Under the pieces are notes generated by a model, which saw only the letters and a program-made list of their open reading frames with translations, had not been told where the DNA came from and did not search any database. This document shows, piece after piece, positions 1 through 8,153 of a stretch of 53,900 bases of DNA. The number at the start of each line of letters is the position of its first letter. Position 1 is the first letter of the stretch. The DNA lies in assembly GCA_964598225.1 (NCBI GenBank), contig CAZRBG010000041.1, positions 1-53,900 on the forward strand, in the 5' to 3' direction. The stretch comes from SG8-4 sp964598225. Its GTDB lineage: Bacteria; Planctomycetota; Phycisphaerae; Sedimentisphaerales; Anaerobacaceae. The position numbers and the translations under genes were made by a program.

Positions 1-170
1 TAGAGCACAGCGAAAGGTTCTGTGCCGATGAAAGTATGACCAGAAGCTCAACAAGCCCGTAGGCCGTCGACAAGAAGCGACGGAGAGCATAGAATAGCCT
101 CGTGTTATCTCAAGATTTCTGACAAGATGCCCGGGCGGCACGGTAGCCGTTCGTCGAGTGTGGATTGATA

Positions 171-201
171 CCCCTGCCCCCTGCCCCTGCCTGGGCAGGG
201 G
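171..201. repeat. C-rich repeat with hairpin upstream of the sulfatase gene
   Basis: The octamer CCCCTGCC occurs at 171-178 and 184-191, with an overlapping partial copy between them, and its complement GGCAGGGG follows at 194-201. This makes a GC-rich hairpin with an 8-bp potential stem and a very tight loop. No T-tract follows on either strand, so it is not a convincing intrinsic terminator. The rest of 1-312 holds no open reading frame I can support; it may be the 3' flank of a gene outside the window plus the sulfatase leader. Confidence 0.45.
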
Positions 202-312
202 TGACAATCTTCATGGAGAATGACAGCGGAGACTTGATCGGATATACTGGCGTTAGTGTGATTTCCATCGGGGATCGGCAGGTATGATTGACGTTAGACC
301 GGAGCTACGAAA

Positions 313-1755
313 ATGTTGAGAAGACGAGACTTTCTGAGGTATGTGGGCTTGGCGGCGGCGTCGGCCGTGAGGGGAGGGGCATTTGCGGCGACAGCCGAAG
401 CTGCACCGCCAAAGAAGCCTAATTTCCTGATTATTATGGCCGATGATTGTACTCACAATGACCTGTCGGTCTACGGCGGGCAGAATGCGAAAACGCCTAA
501 CATCGACCGGTTAGCCTCGGAAGGGCTCGTTTTCAATCGGGCTTATCTTGCCTCGGCGATGTGCCAGCCCTGCCGGGCCGAGTTGTACACGGGGCAGTAC
601 CCGATGCGTAACGGTTGCGCGTGGAACCACTCGGCCAGCCGGCCTGATACCAGGAGCATACCCCATTACCTCAAGCCGTTAGGCTATCGCGTTGGTCTTG
701 CGGGTAAAGTGCACGTCAAGCCTGACAAGGCGTTCCCGTTTGAGAAAGTCGGCGGATTCGATGGGAATTGTGTTCGCAATCCAACCAGGCCGCACGACAC
801 ACAGCACATTCGCCGATTCATGTCGGGTAACGATCCGTTCTGTCTCGCAATTGCGCTGGTCGAGCCGCACGTGCCGTGGGTGATGGGGGATGAATCGAAG
901 TACGATCCGAAGAAGGTGAAATTGCCGCCGAATATCGCCGATACGCCGCGGACCCGTGAGGACTTCGCACGCTATCTTGCCGAGATCACCTACATGGACG
1001 GGCAGGTCGGCGAGATACTCGAGACCCTGGAGCAGTCCGGAAAGGCCGACGACACCATTGTCCTGTTCACATCCGAGCAAGGCAGCCAATTCCCGGGCTG
1101 TAAATGGACCAACTGGGACACGGGTCTGCACACAGCATTAATCGCCCGCCGGCCCGGCAAGGCCGCAGGGGGACAGAGAACCGATGCCCTGGTTCAATAT
1201 GCCGACATCCTGCCGACCCTCATCGACGCCGCCGGCGGCAGAGCGGCCGAGCGCGCGTTTGACGGAACGAGCTTCCTGCCGGTCCTGCTTGGCCGCAAAT
1301 CGACGCACCGGAAATACGTCTACGGTATGCACAACAACATCCCCGAAGGCCCCGCGTATCCAATTCGCACGATCAGCGACGGGCGGTACCGATATATCCG
1401 CAACCTTACGCCGGACGAAATCTATATCGAGAAGCACCTGATGGGCTGGACCGGCACCGGCCGATTGAACAATCCGTACTGGACCACGTGGGTACGCCAA
1501 GCCTGGCGAGAACCGCATATTTATGACATGGTCAAGCGATACATGCACCGCCCTCCTGAACAGTTGTACAATACGCTGGAAGATCCGTATGAGCTAAAGA
1601 ATCTTGCCGACGATCCGGCCCTCTCGGAGGTCAAGGCCCGGCTAAGCGCCGAACTCGACCGCTGGATGCGGTCCCAGGGCGATCCGGGAGTACCACAGGA
1701 TACGCACGAAGCCCACCAAGCGGCCCGCCGCGGCAAACACATGTACGGGAAATAA
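313..1755 (+). CDS. Tat-exported type I sulfatase (S1 family)
   Basis: Predicted formylglycine-dependent sulfatase of 480 residues that hydrolyses sulfate esters, acting outside the cytoplasm. The N-terminus has a twin-arginine motif (RRRDF, residues 3-7), a hydrophobic stretch and small residues to about residue 30, so Tat export is likely. The mature domain begins with the metal-binding Asp pair (D44-D45). The modification motif is C84-Q-P-C-R88 followed by AELYTG, where the canonical form is CxPSR; Cys84 would become formylglycine. A second Cys at position 87 replaces the usual Ser. Substrate cannot be told from sequence; polysaccharide sulfate is typical for planctomycete relatives. The gene stands alone and is followed by a hairpin/T-tract terminator. 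No dedicated maturase gene is nearby. Confidence 0.9.
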   Translation: MLRRRDFLRYVGLAAASAVRGGAFAATAEAAPPKKPNFLIIMADDCTHNDLSVYGGQNAKTPNIDRLASEGLVFNRAYLASAMCQPCRAELYTGQYPMRNGCAWNHSASRPDTRSIPHYLKPLGYRVGLAGKVHVKPDKAFPFEKVGGFDGNCVRNPTRPHDTQHIRRFMSGNDPFCLAIALVEPHVPWVMGDESKYDPKKVKLPPNIADTPRTREDFARYLAEITYMDGQVGEILETLEQSGKADDTIVLFTSEQGSQFPGCKWTNWDTGLHTALIARRPGKAAGGQRTDALVQYADILPTLIDAAGGRAAERAFDGTSFLPVLLGRKSTHRKYVYGMHNNIPEGPAYPIRTISDGRYRYIRNLTPDEIYIEKHLMGWTGTGRLNNPYWTTWVRQAWREPHIYDMVKRYMHRPPEQLYNTLEDPYELKNLADDPALSEVKARLSAELDRWMRSQGDPGVPQDTHEAHQAARRGKHMYGK

Positions 1756-1762
1756 CCAGCCC

Positions 1763-1818
1763 CATTCCGATAAACGGCAATCGGAATGAGGCTGCCACCC
1801 GGTGGACGAAGTTTTTTT
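1763..1818 (+). terminator. Terminator after the sulfatase gene
   Basis: A 9-bp inverted repeat (1763-1771 with 1780-1788, CATTCCGAT and ATCGGAATG) starts seven bases after the sulfatase stop codon. A second small hairpin (CCAC/GTGG around 1796-1806) follows, then a run of seven T at 1812-1818. The layout fits an intrinsic terminator, although the T-run is separated from the first stem. Confidence 0.55.
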
Positions 1819-2238
1819 CCGTGCCCCGCCATCCCCACCACTGTGGGACGAGGCTGCCGCTCGGTTCCGCGCAGTGAGTACACTGCCTGTAAAAACAGGT
1901 GGCGGCGTGAATATAGAGAAGATTTACCTTGATCCGCCCTGCTAAATGTGGTAAAATAGTTGTCGGGTGAGGGGGATGAGAAAAAGAATTCCATGCAAAG
2001 TTGTCAGATCTGTAACTCTCGGCAAGAGCGATGAGAGCCGTTATGGTGTGAGCGGCTCAAACGTCGATCACCCCGGGACCAGCGGTGTAGCATCTCTCAC
2101 TTATACTTCCCGAATGGTAGTCACACGGTCCGATATTGACGACGCTCTCACGTCAGGAACTCTCGATTTGTGTGCTTAAGCAAAATCTCGTTGATCCCTC
2201 TCACTCATAGTGCTTCGTATGCAGCAGTGGCCAAATCC
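1819..2238. other. Gene-poor stretch between sulfatase and flgM, with a possible promoter
   Basis: No convincing gene. On the plus strand TTGATC (1929-1934) and TAAAAT (1952-1957) with a 17-bp spacer look like a sigma70-type promoter. A start around 1964 would enter a 70-codon open frame (1967-2179) that lacks a properly spaced ribosome binding site and resembles nothing I know. The stretch could give a small RNA or be inert. It also holds the 3' end of the minus-strand flagellar operon that stops at 2239; I see no clear terminator for that operon. Confidence 0.3.
1929..1957 (+). promoter_or_regulatory. Possible sigma70-type promoter
   Basis: The -35 TTGATC (4 of 6 to consensus), a 17-bp spacer and -10 TAAAAT (5 of 6) are read directly. 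What it would transcribe is unclear, because no supported gene follows on this strand before the convergent flgM gene. Such matches arise by chance in AT-rich intergenic DNA. Confidence 0.25.
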
Positions 2239-2511
2239 TTAAATGCCGTACTTCAGGATGTTTTCAGCCGCCTTGCTTATGTTCTCCTGAGTGTCGAGTT
2301 TACCGGACAACAGCAATTCCCTTGCCTTCTGGACGCGTCGCGCATCTTTTTCCGGCTCCTGCACGGCCTTTTCAATCAGAGAAGCATAGTTGACATGGAC
2401 AGACACGTCCCGATCCTTATCCGGAAAAGCCCCCGTCCGATTCGGCTGCGGCGCACGCATACCCGAATCGAACAGAGGCTGATTTGTATTGATTTCTCCA
2501 ATCATTGGCAT
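2239..2511 (-). CDS. flgM: Anti-sigma28 factor FlgM
   Basis: Small protein of about 90 residues expected to bind FliA (sigma28) and hold it inactive until the hook-basal body is finished, then leave through the export apparatus. The C-terminal half has the FlgM pattern: a VNYASLIEKA segment, a charged helix (EPEKDARRVQKARELLLSG) and a final helix ending ENILKYGI. These match the two sigma28-binding helices of the family. The N-terminal part is Gly/Asn/Pro-rich and probably disordered, as usual. The frame opens at a TTG at 2538, but an ATG at 2511 (MPMIGEIN) or 2505 is more likely, since neither the TTG nor its context has a Shine-Dalgarno. It is the last gene of the operon that also encodes FliA, so sigma28 and its inhibitor share a transcript. 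Confidence 0.85.
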   Translation of the reverse strand: MPMIGEINTNQPLFDSGMRAPQPNRTGAFPDKDRDVSVHVNYASLIEKAVQEPEKDARRVQKARELLLSGKLDTQENISKAAENILKYGI

Positions 2512-2604
2512 TCCCAAACCACCGTTGAAACTTCTCAAACTATGATTATTCTCGCATATCAGTAATAAAACTTTAGTTTTTTCTGCCGGATGTTCATTTT
2601 TCTT

Positions 2605-3246
2605 CTACAATGTCTCGGCCACCTCATAGCTGACGAACTTGAGGAACTCTATCGGACTGACGCCGGCGAGTTGTTCTTTCAAAGGTTCGAAACCCGATCC
2701 CTTTTCGTGCTCGAAATAGTCCTTTGTCCTCGCCTTGGTTGTCTTATCCGAACTGTCCCAAACCTGTTCGAGGGCCCATAATAGCTGGCCGTCTCGCATA
2801 TCCAGCAGCTTTAGCCGCAGGCCGATAGCCATGTGAGGGTACGGCCTGTATTCCGTGACGGTTCCAACCAGTACGCCGTCGCATTCCAACGTTTCACGAA
2901 TCGCCCTTATCTGATCGAGGTTGTACGTTGATTCGCCGTCAAGCTGAAGACTTCGCCATGAAGGATCGTCGCGGCGTATAATGGTAAGGCCAAAGACTTG
3001 CCTTTTCTGGAGTGCCCTGAAAAGCGATCCCGTGATGTCAGCGGATATATCCGGATAGCTCGAATCGTTTTCCAGCTCTACGATGGCCACCCTGCCGATC
3101 GTAGCCAGTTTCTTCTCCGGATTTACGTAATAGAAATCCGCCGGGGGTTTAGCGGCCCTCCGGCTATCGCAGCCAAGTGTGAGACAAATTGAATAAACAA
3201 AGACCGCGATCAACATCTGTGACAATACCCTGGTTGGAGTATTCAT
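2605..3246 (-). CDS. Probable outer-membrane lipoprotein with TolB-N/FlgO-LpoB-like domain
   Basis: 213 residues. The ATG at 3246 is chosen over an upstream GTG because AGGTG lies six bases before it. A signal peptide ends near Cys26 (CLTLGC); the lipobox is imperfect, with Thr at -3. The mature part has an alternating strand-helix pattern: RVAIVELENDSSYPDI, a helix SLFRALQKR, then CDGVLVGTVTEYRPY and MRDGQLLWALEQVW. This arrangement is shared by TolB-N, CsgG-N, LpoB and the flagellar lipoproteins FlgO/FlgT-M. The assignment is by fold pattern, not by a close homologue. Its place between flgM and other flagellar genes suggests an envelope component of the basal body, for example a ring or disk around the L/P rings. 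Confidence 0.65.
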   Translation of the reverse strand: MNTPTRVLSQMLIAVFVYSICLTLGCDSRRAAKPPADFYYVNPEKKLATIGRVAIVELENDSSYPDISADITGSLFRALQKRQVFGLTIIRRDDPSWRSLQLDGESTYNLDQIRAIRETLECDGVLVGTVTEYRPYPHMAIGLRLKLLDMRDGQLLWALEQVWDSSDKTTKARTKDYFEHEKGSGFEPLKEQLAGVSPIEFLKFVSYEVAETL

Positions 3247-3276
3247 TCGAATCACCTAAACGTTCGGTTCCGAGTT

Positions 3277-3855
3277 TTATTGACTGTAGGATTTGTTGGT
3301 CGATGTCGCTGCTGATCCCACGCCGCCTGTATTCTCGCCTGAAACCATTTCTGTTTCAACCTGGCCGCCAAGGACTTTGAGTATCTTGAACAGTGTTTCC
3401 AGTTGAGCCGTTTCAGCTCTGCGCATTTCGTCACGGAAGCCTATGATGTCTGCTTTCCAGTTGTTCAATTCGATACGCATCTCGATCAGAAGATCGTTTG
3501 CCTGAGCCAGCTCTTTCTGTGTCTGCTTCAACTGGTTTCGGAGGTTGGCAGCGTGGGTCCGAAGCTGCTCATTGGCGGCGGTTGCCTGCTCATTTTGCCG
3601 CCGCAGAGCGGCCGCTTCTTCGGACAACCTGGCGTATTTCTCCGACAGTTCAATCGCAGTCTCCACTGCTGTCGGGCTCTTGGGAGTCGATTCCTGGAAC
3701 CGCCTGGCTACTGCTACCGATTCGTGCTCCTCGATTTCAACCGGGTCGGACCCGTCCATAGTCTCTGCGGACTTTTGCTCGGAAGAACAGCCCTGTAACA
3801 GAGCCAAAGGCACTATCGAGGCCAGCACAACCAGTGTTTTTCTGAAATTCGGCAT
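3277..3855 (-). CDS. Lipoprotein with long coiled coil
   Basis: 192 residues. The frame can be extended to 3876, but the ATG at 3855 has GGAGGT seven bases upstream and begins a signal peptide (MPNFRKTLVVLASIVPLA) ending in LLQGC, so Cys23 should be lipidated. Residues about 60-150 are a heptad-rich coiled coil (LSEEAAALRRQNEQATAANE, then a Leu/Gln-rich continuation). A short C-terminal tail is Gly/Ser/Thr-rich. I know no named family for it. Pairing with the TolB-N-like lipoprotein downstream and the position inside the fliA-flgM part of the operon suggest a structural role in the periplasm or outer membrane near the motor. A generic coiled-coil lipoprotein unrelated to motility is the alternative. 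Confidence 0.6.
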   Translation of the reverse strand: MPNFRKTLVVLASIVPLALLQGCSSEQKSAETMDGSDPVEIEEHESVAVARRFQESTPKSPTAVETAIELSEKYARLSEEAAALRRQNEQATAANEQLRTHAANLRNQLKQTQKELAQANDLLIEMRIELNNWKADIIGFRDEMRRAETAQLETLFKILKVLGGQVETEMVSGENTGGVGSAATSTNKSYSQ

Positions 3856-3910
3856 CGTAATTACCTCCAATTGCATAAATCAGCCGGAACTTGCGACGGC
3901 TGCCCTGTAT

Positions 3911-4162
3911 TTAAGGACTTTCCGGCATTTCATCATTTGAATACTCACATTTCAAACATACTTTTGTACCACAGGAACAGGTCACTTCTATTACCGCGTA
4001 CCCCGGCTGGTTCTCGATGATTCGCGCGTGTGGTTCGGACAAAGTTGCGCGGGGCCGCTCAGGTTCGAGCACCTTGCAGTCACCCGGCTCCAGATTAAGC
4101 TGGTATTGGCCGTCCAATTCGACATCATCTTTCTTCAGAATGCGTCCCGAGGTTTCTATCAT
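3911..4162 (-). CDS. Small conserved-looking protein with CxC...CxxC pattern
   Basis: 83 residues, not recognised. The first half is acidic and polar (GRILKKDDVELDGQYQLNLE). The C-terminal part has two beta-like strands, then CSCGTKVCLKCEY, with four cysteines in a spacing (CxC-x5-CxxC) that could bind zinc or form disulfides. No signal peptide or membrane segment, so probably cytoplasmic. It begins near the end of the 73-residue gene in the same operon and ends 56 bases before the coiled-coil lipoprotein gene. It may be a small regulator or assembly factor; function is unknown. Confidence 0.6.
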   Translation of the reverse strand: MIETSGRILKKDDVELDGQYQLNLEPGDCKVLEPERPRATLSEPHARIIENQPGYAVIEVTCSCGTKVCLKCEYSNDEMPESP

Positions 4163-4198
4163 CGATTTATCGCTCCACTTAATCTACGTTGAGTACCA

Positions 4199-4420
4199 TC
4201 AAGCGCGGTAGTCAATGCCGCCGTCCTCTTGCTCTTCTGCATTCTCAATTTGTTCCTGTTGCGTCGTTTCCTCTTCGGCTGCCGACTCTTCGTATTCTGT
4301 GCTTTCTTCCGGCGCGTGCCGTCGGCGTTCTCTTTCCTTGCGTCTCTTTGCAGGGGCGAGTCCACCTATGTTTTGCAGACCTTGTACCGGTTTAATCAGA
4401 TTGGAATCATAATCCGCCAT
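4199..4420 (-). CDS. Small charged protein directly after fliA
   Basis: 73 residues, overlapping the 3' end of fliA by 14 bases (4407-4420), so translation is probably coupled. The N-terminus is MADYDSNLIKPVQGLQNIGG, followed by a basic KRRKERERRRH segment and a strongly acidic tail. A polar protein of this type is expected to be disordered. The short N-terminal motif (LIKPVQGLQNIGG) looks like a linear binding motif. A second frame at 4159-4365 overlaps it but has a less protein-like composition. I do not recognise the family; the coupling to fliA suggests a role in flagellar regulation or assembly. Confidence 0.55.
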   Translation of the reverse strand: MADYDSNLIKPVQGLQNIGGLAPAKRRKERERRRHAPEESTEYEESAAEEETTQQEQIENAEEQEDGGIDYRA

Positions 4421-5222
4421 CTTTCCACTGCCTTAATTTGATTGATAGGCTAAACAGCGCGCTTGCATGTAACTGGCTGACGCGCGATTCGGTTAGTCCC
4501 ATGATCTCGGCGATCTCTTTCATCGTCAACTGCTGCTGGTAATAGAGCAGTACAACCTGCCTCTGCTTTTCAAATAACTGCCGTATCGCCTCGGCGAGCT
4601 TTTCAACAAGCTCCTCTCGTCGAATCCGTTCATCAGGTGAAGCCGTGTGCGGTGCGGCCAGCAGAGTGCCGAGTGCCGGCGCTTCATCAGTCGATTCGTC
4701 GAGGGACATAAAATGTTGAGCCCGGGCGTTTTCAAAAGTCTCATAAAGCTCCTCTACGGTCACACCCAGTCTTTCGGCCAATTCGGGATCCGTCGGGGGC
4801 GTTCCCGTCTCTTCAGTGATTTTTCTGCTGAGTTGCTGTGCTTCTCGAATGCGCTTGTTAAGATTAGCAGGAACAAAAGACCAACATCGCAGCTCATCGA
4901 GGATAGCTCCTCTGATCCTGATGTAAGCATAGGTTTTGAACTCGGCCTGGTGAGAAGGATCGTAATCCCGCGCCGCCCGCACAAGCCCCACGGTCCCCGC
5001 TGAGACCATATCCTCGAAAGAAAGCGGAGGCTTCAGGTACGTCACGATCTGCCTGGCAATCTTGTTGACCATCGGCAGGAACTCAGTTATCTGCTCATCG
5101 GCCACCCCATCTCGACAGGTCTGCTTTTGCCCTGAATATGCGCGCAGAGCTACGTTGTTCAGGTAATTCAGGCTCTCCTGCTCCAGCCGCTCTTCGCTGA
5201 GTTGTTCAATCTGCGGCGTCAC
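4407..5222 (-). CDS. fliA: RNA polymerase sigma factor FliA (sigma28)
   Basis: 271 residues. Directs RNA polymerase to late flagellar promoters. Region 2 is clear (EFLPMVNKIARQIVTYLKPP, then FEDMVSAGTVGLVRAARDYD and FKTYAYIRIRGAILDELR), as are region 3 (AQQLSRKITEETGTPPTDPE) and region 4 with its helix-turn-helix (LTMKEIAEIMGLTESRVSQL). Start is GTG at 5222, with GGGG about nine bases upstream, inside the last codons of the preceding membrane-protein gene (17-bp overlap). An N-terminal extension of about 45 residues before region 2 is longer than in E. coli FliA. FlgM lies at the end of the same operon. FliA depends on the sigma54 promoter at 14728-14742 unless internal promoters exist. No strong sigma28 promoter is seen in the window. 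Confidence 0.95.
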   Translation of the reverse strand: MTPQIEQLSEERLEQESLNYLNNVALRAYSGQKQTCRDGVADEQITEFLPMVNKIARQIVTYLKPPLSFEDMVSAGTVGLVRAARDYDPSHQAEFKTYAYIRIRGAILDELRCWSFVPANLNKRIREAQQLSRKITEETGTPPTDPELAERLGVTVEELYETFENARAQHFMSLDESTDEAPALGTLLAAPHTASPDERIRREELVEKLAEAIRQLFEKQRQVVLLYYQQQLTMKEIAEIMGLTESRVSQLHASALFSLSIKLRQWKDGGL

Positions 5223-5490
5223 TGTCGGTGTCCCCCAAGGTTACGCTGCTCGATGCCGCAACATCTGCGATATCCTGCTTTTCCATTCGATTGGCGACCA
5301 TAGCATTGACAAGAATATAGTTTATCGCCCGCACGGCCCAGCATCCCGCCAGGTATGCCAGTACTGCTCCAATCAACGCCCTCTTGCAACAGACAAACGG
5401 CGTCAATCCGCTGACCGAGCCGACCAGGCTCATTACAAAAAAGCATATAACGGCTGCGCTCACAGCAGTTGAACGAACGTGTAACGGCAT
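5206..5490 (-). CDS. Small membrane protein between flhA and fliA
   Basis: 94 residues with two hydrophobic segments (about 9-30, AVSAAVICFFVMSLVG, and 40-60, ALIGAVLAYLAGCWAV), then a polar acidic tail. ATG at 5490 is preferred over a GTG at 5496 because GAGGTG lies just upstream. It overlaps fliA by 17 bp. Not recognised. In many bacteria flhF and flhG lie between flhA and fliA; here this gene occupies that place and shows no resemblance to either. It may be an accessory of the export gate or an unrelated membrane protein. Confidence 0.6.
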   Translation of the reverse strand: MPLHVRSTAVSAAVICFFVMSLVGSVSGLTPFVCCKRALIGAVLAYLAGCWAVRAINYILVNAMVANRMEKQDIADVAASSSVTLGDTDSDAAD

Positions 5491-5548
5491 AATCACCTCA
5501 TTGATTTCGCTTTATGACTCAACTCTTTCGTTTCTATAATGAACCATA

Positions 5549-7693
5549 CTACTTTGTGGCCATCGCAAGTTTCCGCTCGTTCGGCGTGTCCTGCTCCGGA
5601 GGCCGTATCGATACCGTCTCTATAGGTTCGACATCGGTCCCAAGTACTATCTCGTCATAAGCGACCACCGGCATGAGCGGAACCGTTCGCGACAGCATAT
5701 CCGCCAGCGAGGAGCGCAGCCGCGAATCGCAAAGCAAAACAACCCCCTCGCTGCCAGCGTCCATTACCTGCTTCCAGACTTGTGCCACAGCTCTGCCGAT
5801 TTCCATCGCCATTTCAGTCGGCAAGGCGAGGGTGATCCCGTCACCATCCTGCTTCAGTGTCGAAGCCATCTGATGCTCGAGCGCGGGTTCCAGGGTTATC
5901 GCCGGTATTTTGCCGCCTGCGTTTTTGTGTAATTCGGTAATTGTTCTGCTGAGACGCTTGCGTACCATTTCCGTCAAGATAGCGACGTTTTTCGTTTTGG
6001 ATGCGTTTTCGCCAAGCGACTCAAGAATGGCCGTCAGTTCGCGAATCGGTATGCCGTCCTTTACAATATTCTTTAATAGGCGCTGCAGCAACCCGATTGA
6101 CACCTCCCGGTCGGGTCCCACCACTTCACCGACCAGTGACGGTTGGGTCTTGCGAAGCCTGTCAATCAAAAGCTGGACATCCTGCCGCGTCAGCATGTCG
6201 TCGGCGTGTTTGCGGAGCGTTTCGGAAAGATGGGTAATAAAGACCGATTCGGGATCGATTACGGTGTAGCCGTTTAACTCTGCTTTTTCTTTGTTTTCGG
6301 ACTTAATCCATAAAGCAGGCAATCCATAAACGGGCTCGGTGGTCTCAATACCCTCGACCTTTGTCTGGACCGTGCCGGGATCCATCGCCAGAAACATCTC
6401 AGGCTCCAGACGTCCCTTAGCCACGGGCATCTCCGCAATGCGTATTTCGTAACTGGTCGGCTCCAGGTTGATATTGTCTCTAAGCCGGACGAGCGGCAGT
6501 ATTATGCCTAACTCCTGAGCGAATTTTCTGCGAAGAGCGCCGATGCGGTCGAAAATGGTACTGTCTTTGCGAGGATCGACCATACCTATCAAACGCACTC
6601 CCACGTGGACCGATACTCTGTCAACTTCGAGCAGTTCCTCGACGGGCTGCTTTTCGGCCTTGGCCTGCGGGGAGGGGCTTTCCTTCGTCTTCTTCTCCTT
6701 TTCAGATCGAGCTACAACTCTTGAAAGAACAGCGGCACCGGCACCTAAAACCAGGAACGGTATCTTAGGCAAGCCGGGCACAAACGCCATAGACGCAATT
6801 ATCAGTCCCGCTATGACCAGCGGCTGACTGGTCCGGAGAAACTGCTTGGACAGGTCCTGACCTACACTGAATCGCGACGATATCTTGGTAACCAGGAACC
6901 CGGAACTTACCGCGATTATCACCGACGGTATCTGGCTGACAAGTCCGTCCCCTATGGACAGGATCGAATAAGTCCTAAGCGCATCGGTGATTGAAAGCCC
7001 TCGCGAGTAGCCTATAGCTATTCCCCCGATGACGTTTACCGCCGTGATTATCAAACCGGCTTTGGCATCACCCCGGATGAATTTGCTGGCGCCGTCCATA
7101 GCGCCGTAGAATTCGCTTTCCTTAACGATTTTCTCTCTGCGCTCGATTGCCTGCGTTTCCGTGATCGTGCCGGCGTTGAGATCGGCGTCTATCGCCATTT
7201 GTTTGCCGGGCATGGCGTCAAGGGTGAATCGCGCGGCAACCTCGCTTATCCGCTCGGCGCCTTTGGTGATTACGATAAACTGGATGACAACGAGAATCAA
7301 AAAGATTACTACTCCGACCACGAAGCTGCCGCCGGCAACGAAATCGCCGAACGTCTGGATGACTTTGCCGGCGTTACCCTGCAAAAGTATTAGTCTTGTC
7401 GAAGCCACGTTCAGGGAAAGGCGGAACAACGTCACGAAAAGCAGCAGTGACGGAAACGTTGACAGTTCCAGCGCCTCTCGTGAGGAGAGCGTTACCACCA
7501 GTACGGCAATAGCCAGCGATATGCTGCAAGCCAGAAGCACGTCCAGCACGGGCGTCGGCAGACGGATCAGCAGCGTGGCGAGTACCGTGACCATGCCGAT
7601 AATCAATACGGCATTGCTGTTGGACATCAATGCGCCCCCGGGCGGGTCGTTGCCCGATGAAGCCTGTTGTTTTGAATGTTGAGCCGCCGTCAT
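5549..7693 (-). CDS. flhA: Flagellar export gate protein FlhA
   Basis: 714 residues. Central inner-membrane component of the flagellar type III export gate; its cytoplasmic domain forms the nonameric ring that docks chaperone-substrate complexes. About eight membrane segments fill residues 25-315, with the conserved stretches TLFRLSLNVASTRLIL, GSFVVGVVIFLILVVIQFIV and DAMPGKQMAIDADL. The large C-terminal cytoplasmic domain follows a Lys/Glu/Pro linker. ATG at 7693 with AAGGTG upstream is taken as start, not the TTG one codon earlier. An N-terminal polar extension of about 22 residues precedes an internal Met (MSNSNAVLIIG) that could be a second start. Twelve bases separate it from fliN. Confidence 0.98.
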   Translation of the reverse strand: MTAAQHSKQQASSGNDPPGGALMSNSNAVLIIGMVTVLATLLIRLPTPVLDVLLACSISLAIAVLVVTLSSREALELSTFPSLLLFVTLFRLSLNVASTRLILLQGNAGKVIQTFGDFVAGGSFVVGVVIFLILVVIQFIVITKGAERISEVAARFTLDAMPGKQMAIDADLNAGTITETQAIERREKIVKESEFYGAMDGASKFIRGDAKAGLIITAVNVIGGIAIGYSRGLSITDALRTYSILSIGDGLVSQIPSVIIAVSSGFLVTKISSRFSVGQDLSKQFLRTSQPLVIAGLIIASMAFVPGLPKIPFLVLGAGAAVLSRVVARSEKEKKTKESPSPQAKAEKQPVEELLEVDRVSVHVGVRLIGMVDPRKDSTIFDRIGALRRKFAQELGIILPLVRLRDNINLEPTSYEIRIAEMPVAKGRLEPEMFLAMDPGTVQTKVEGIETTEPVYGLPALWIKSENKEKAELNGYTVIDPESVFITHLSETLRKHADDMLTRQDVQLLIDRLRKTQPSLVGEVVGPDREVSIGLLQRLLKNIVKDGIPIRELTAILESLGENASKTKNVAILTEMVRKRLSRTITELHKNAGGKIPAITLEPALEHQMASTLKQDGDGITLALPTEMAMEIGRAVAQVWKQVMDAGSEGVVLLCDSRLRSSLADMLSRTVPLMPVVAYDEIVLGTDVEPIETVSIRPPEQDTPNERKLAMATK

Positions 7694-7705
7694 CAAAACA
7701 CCTTG

Positions 7706-8107
7706 CTAAAACTGCTCCTGAACTGCCCCGTTCTCGGAGTCACCGAGGCCGATTATTTTTTCTATTTTGATCGCAAACCGGCCGTCCACCACGACAATGT
7801 TGCCGGTGGCAAATTTCGTATCTTTCAGATACAAATCCGCCGGCTCGTTGATCGACTTGTCGAGTTTCATGACCGAACCCGGCCCGAGCTTCAGGAGGCG
7901 CTGGACCGTTAATTCCGTCTTGCCGATAGTAACTGTAATGGGCACGTTCATATCGAGCAGAATATCGATACTGCCGCCGGGCCCCGCCGCTTCCGAATCC
8001 GCAGCCTCGGAAAACTCGACGGACTGTGCCTGTTTCTTGCCATCGGCCTGCGGCGTTTCCTGCTGCTGATCCTGTTTTTCTTCCACTGCTTCGGCTGTTT
8101 CCGCCAT
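7706..8107 (-). CDS. fliN: Flagellar switch protein FliN
   Basis: 133 residues. C-ring component that, with FliM and FliG, sets rotation direction and helps dock the export ATPase complex. The C-terminal 80 residues are the SpoA/SurfacePresentation fold: ILLDMNVPITVTIGKTELTV, LLKLGPGSVMKLDKSINEPA, then GNIVVVDGRFAIKIEKII. The N-terminal 50 residues are a Gln/Glu/Ala-rich disordered extension. ATG at 8107 follows AAAGGA. It lies directly after fliM in the conserved fliL-fliM-fliN-flhA order. Confidence 0.96.
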   Translation of the reverse strand: MAETAEAVEEKQDQQQETPQADGKKQAQSVEFSEAADSEAAGPGGSIDILLDMNVPITVTIGKTELTVQRLLKLGPGSVMKLDKSINEPADLYLKDTKFATGNIVVVDGRFAIKIEKIIGLGDSENGAVQEQF

Positions 8108-8153
8108 ATTGATTTTTCCTTTTGGTTGTCAGGCCTCAGGTAGCAGGCCGTTT

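Noticed and set aside
1967..2179. 70-codon open frame on the plus strand downstream of a promoter-like sequence
   Set aside because: No correctly spaced ribosome binding site, no recognisable protein features, and it runs into the flgM region; treated as non-coding.
2170..2565. 131-codon frame on the plus strand
   Set aside because: It is antisense to flgM, which has clear family features on the minus strand.
3403..3940. Long open frames on the plus strand opposite the coiled-coil lipoprotein
   Set aside because: Antisense to a gene with signal peptide, lipobox, coiled coil and a perfect ribosome binding site.
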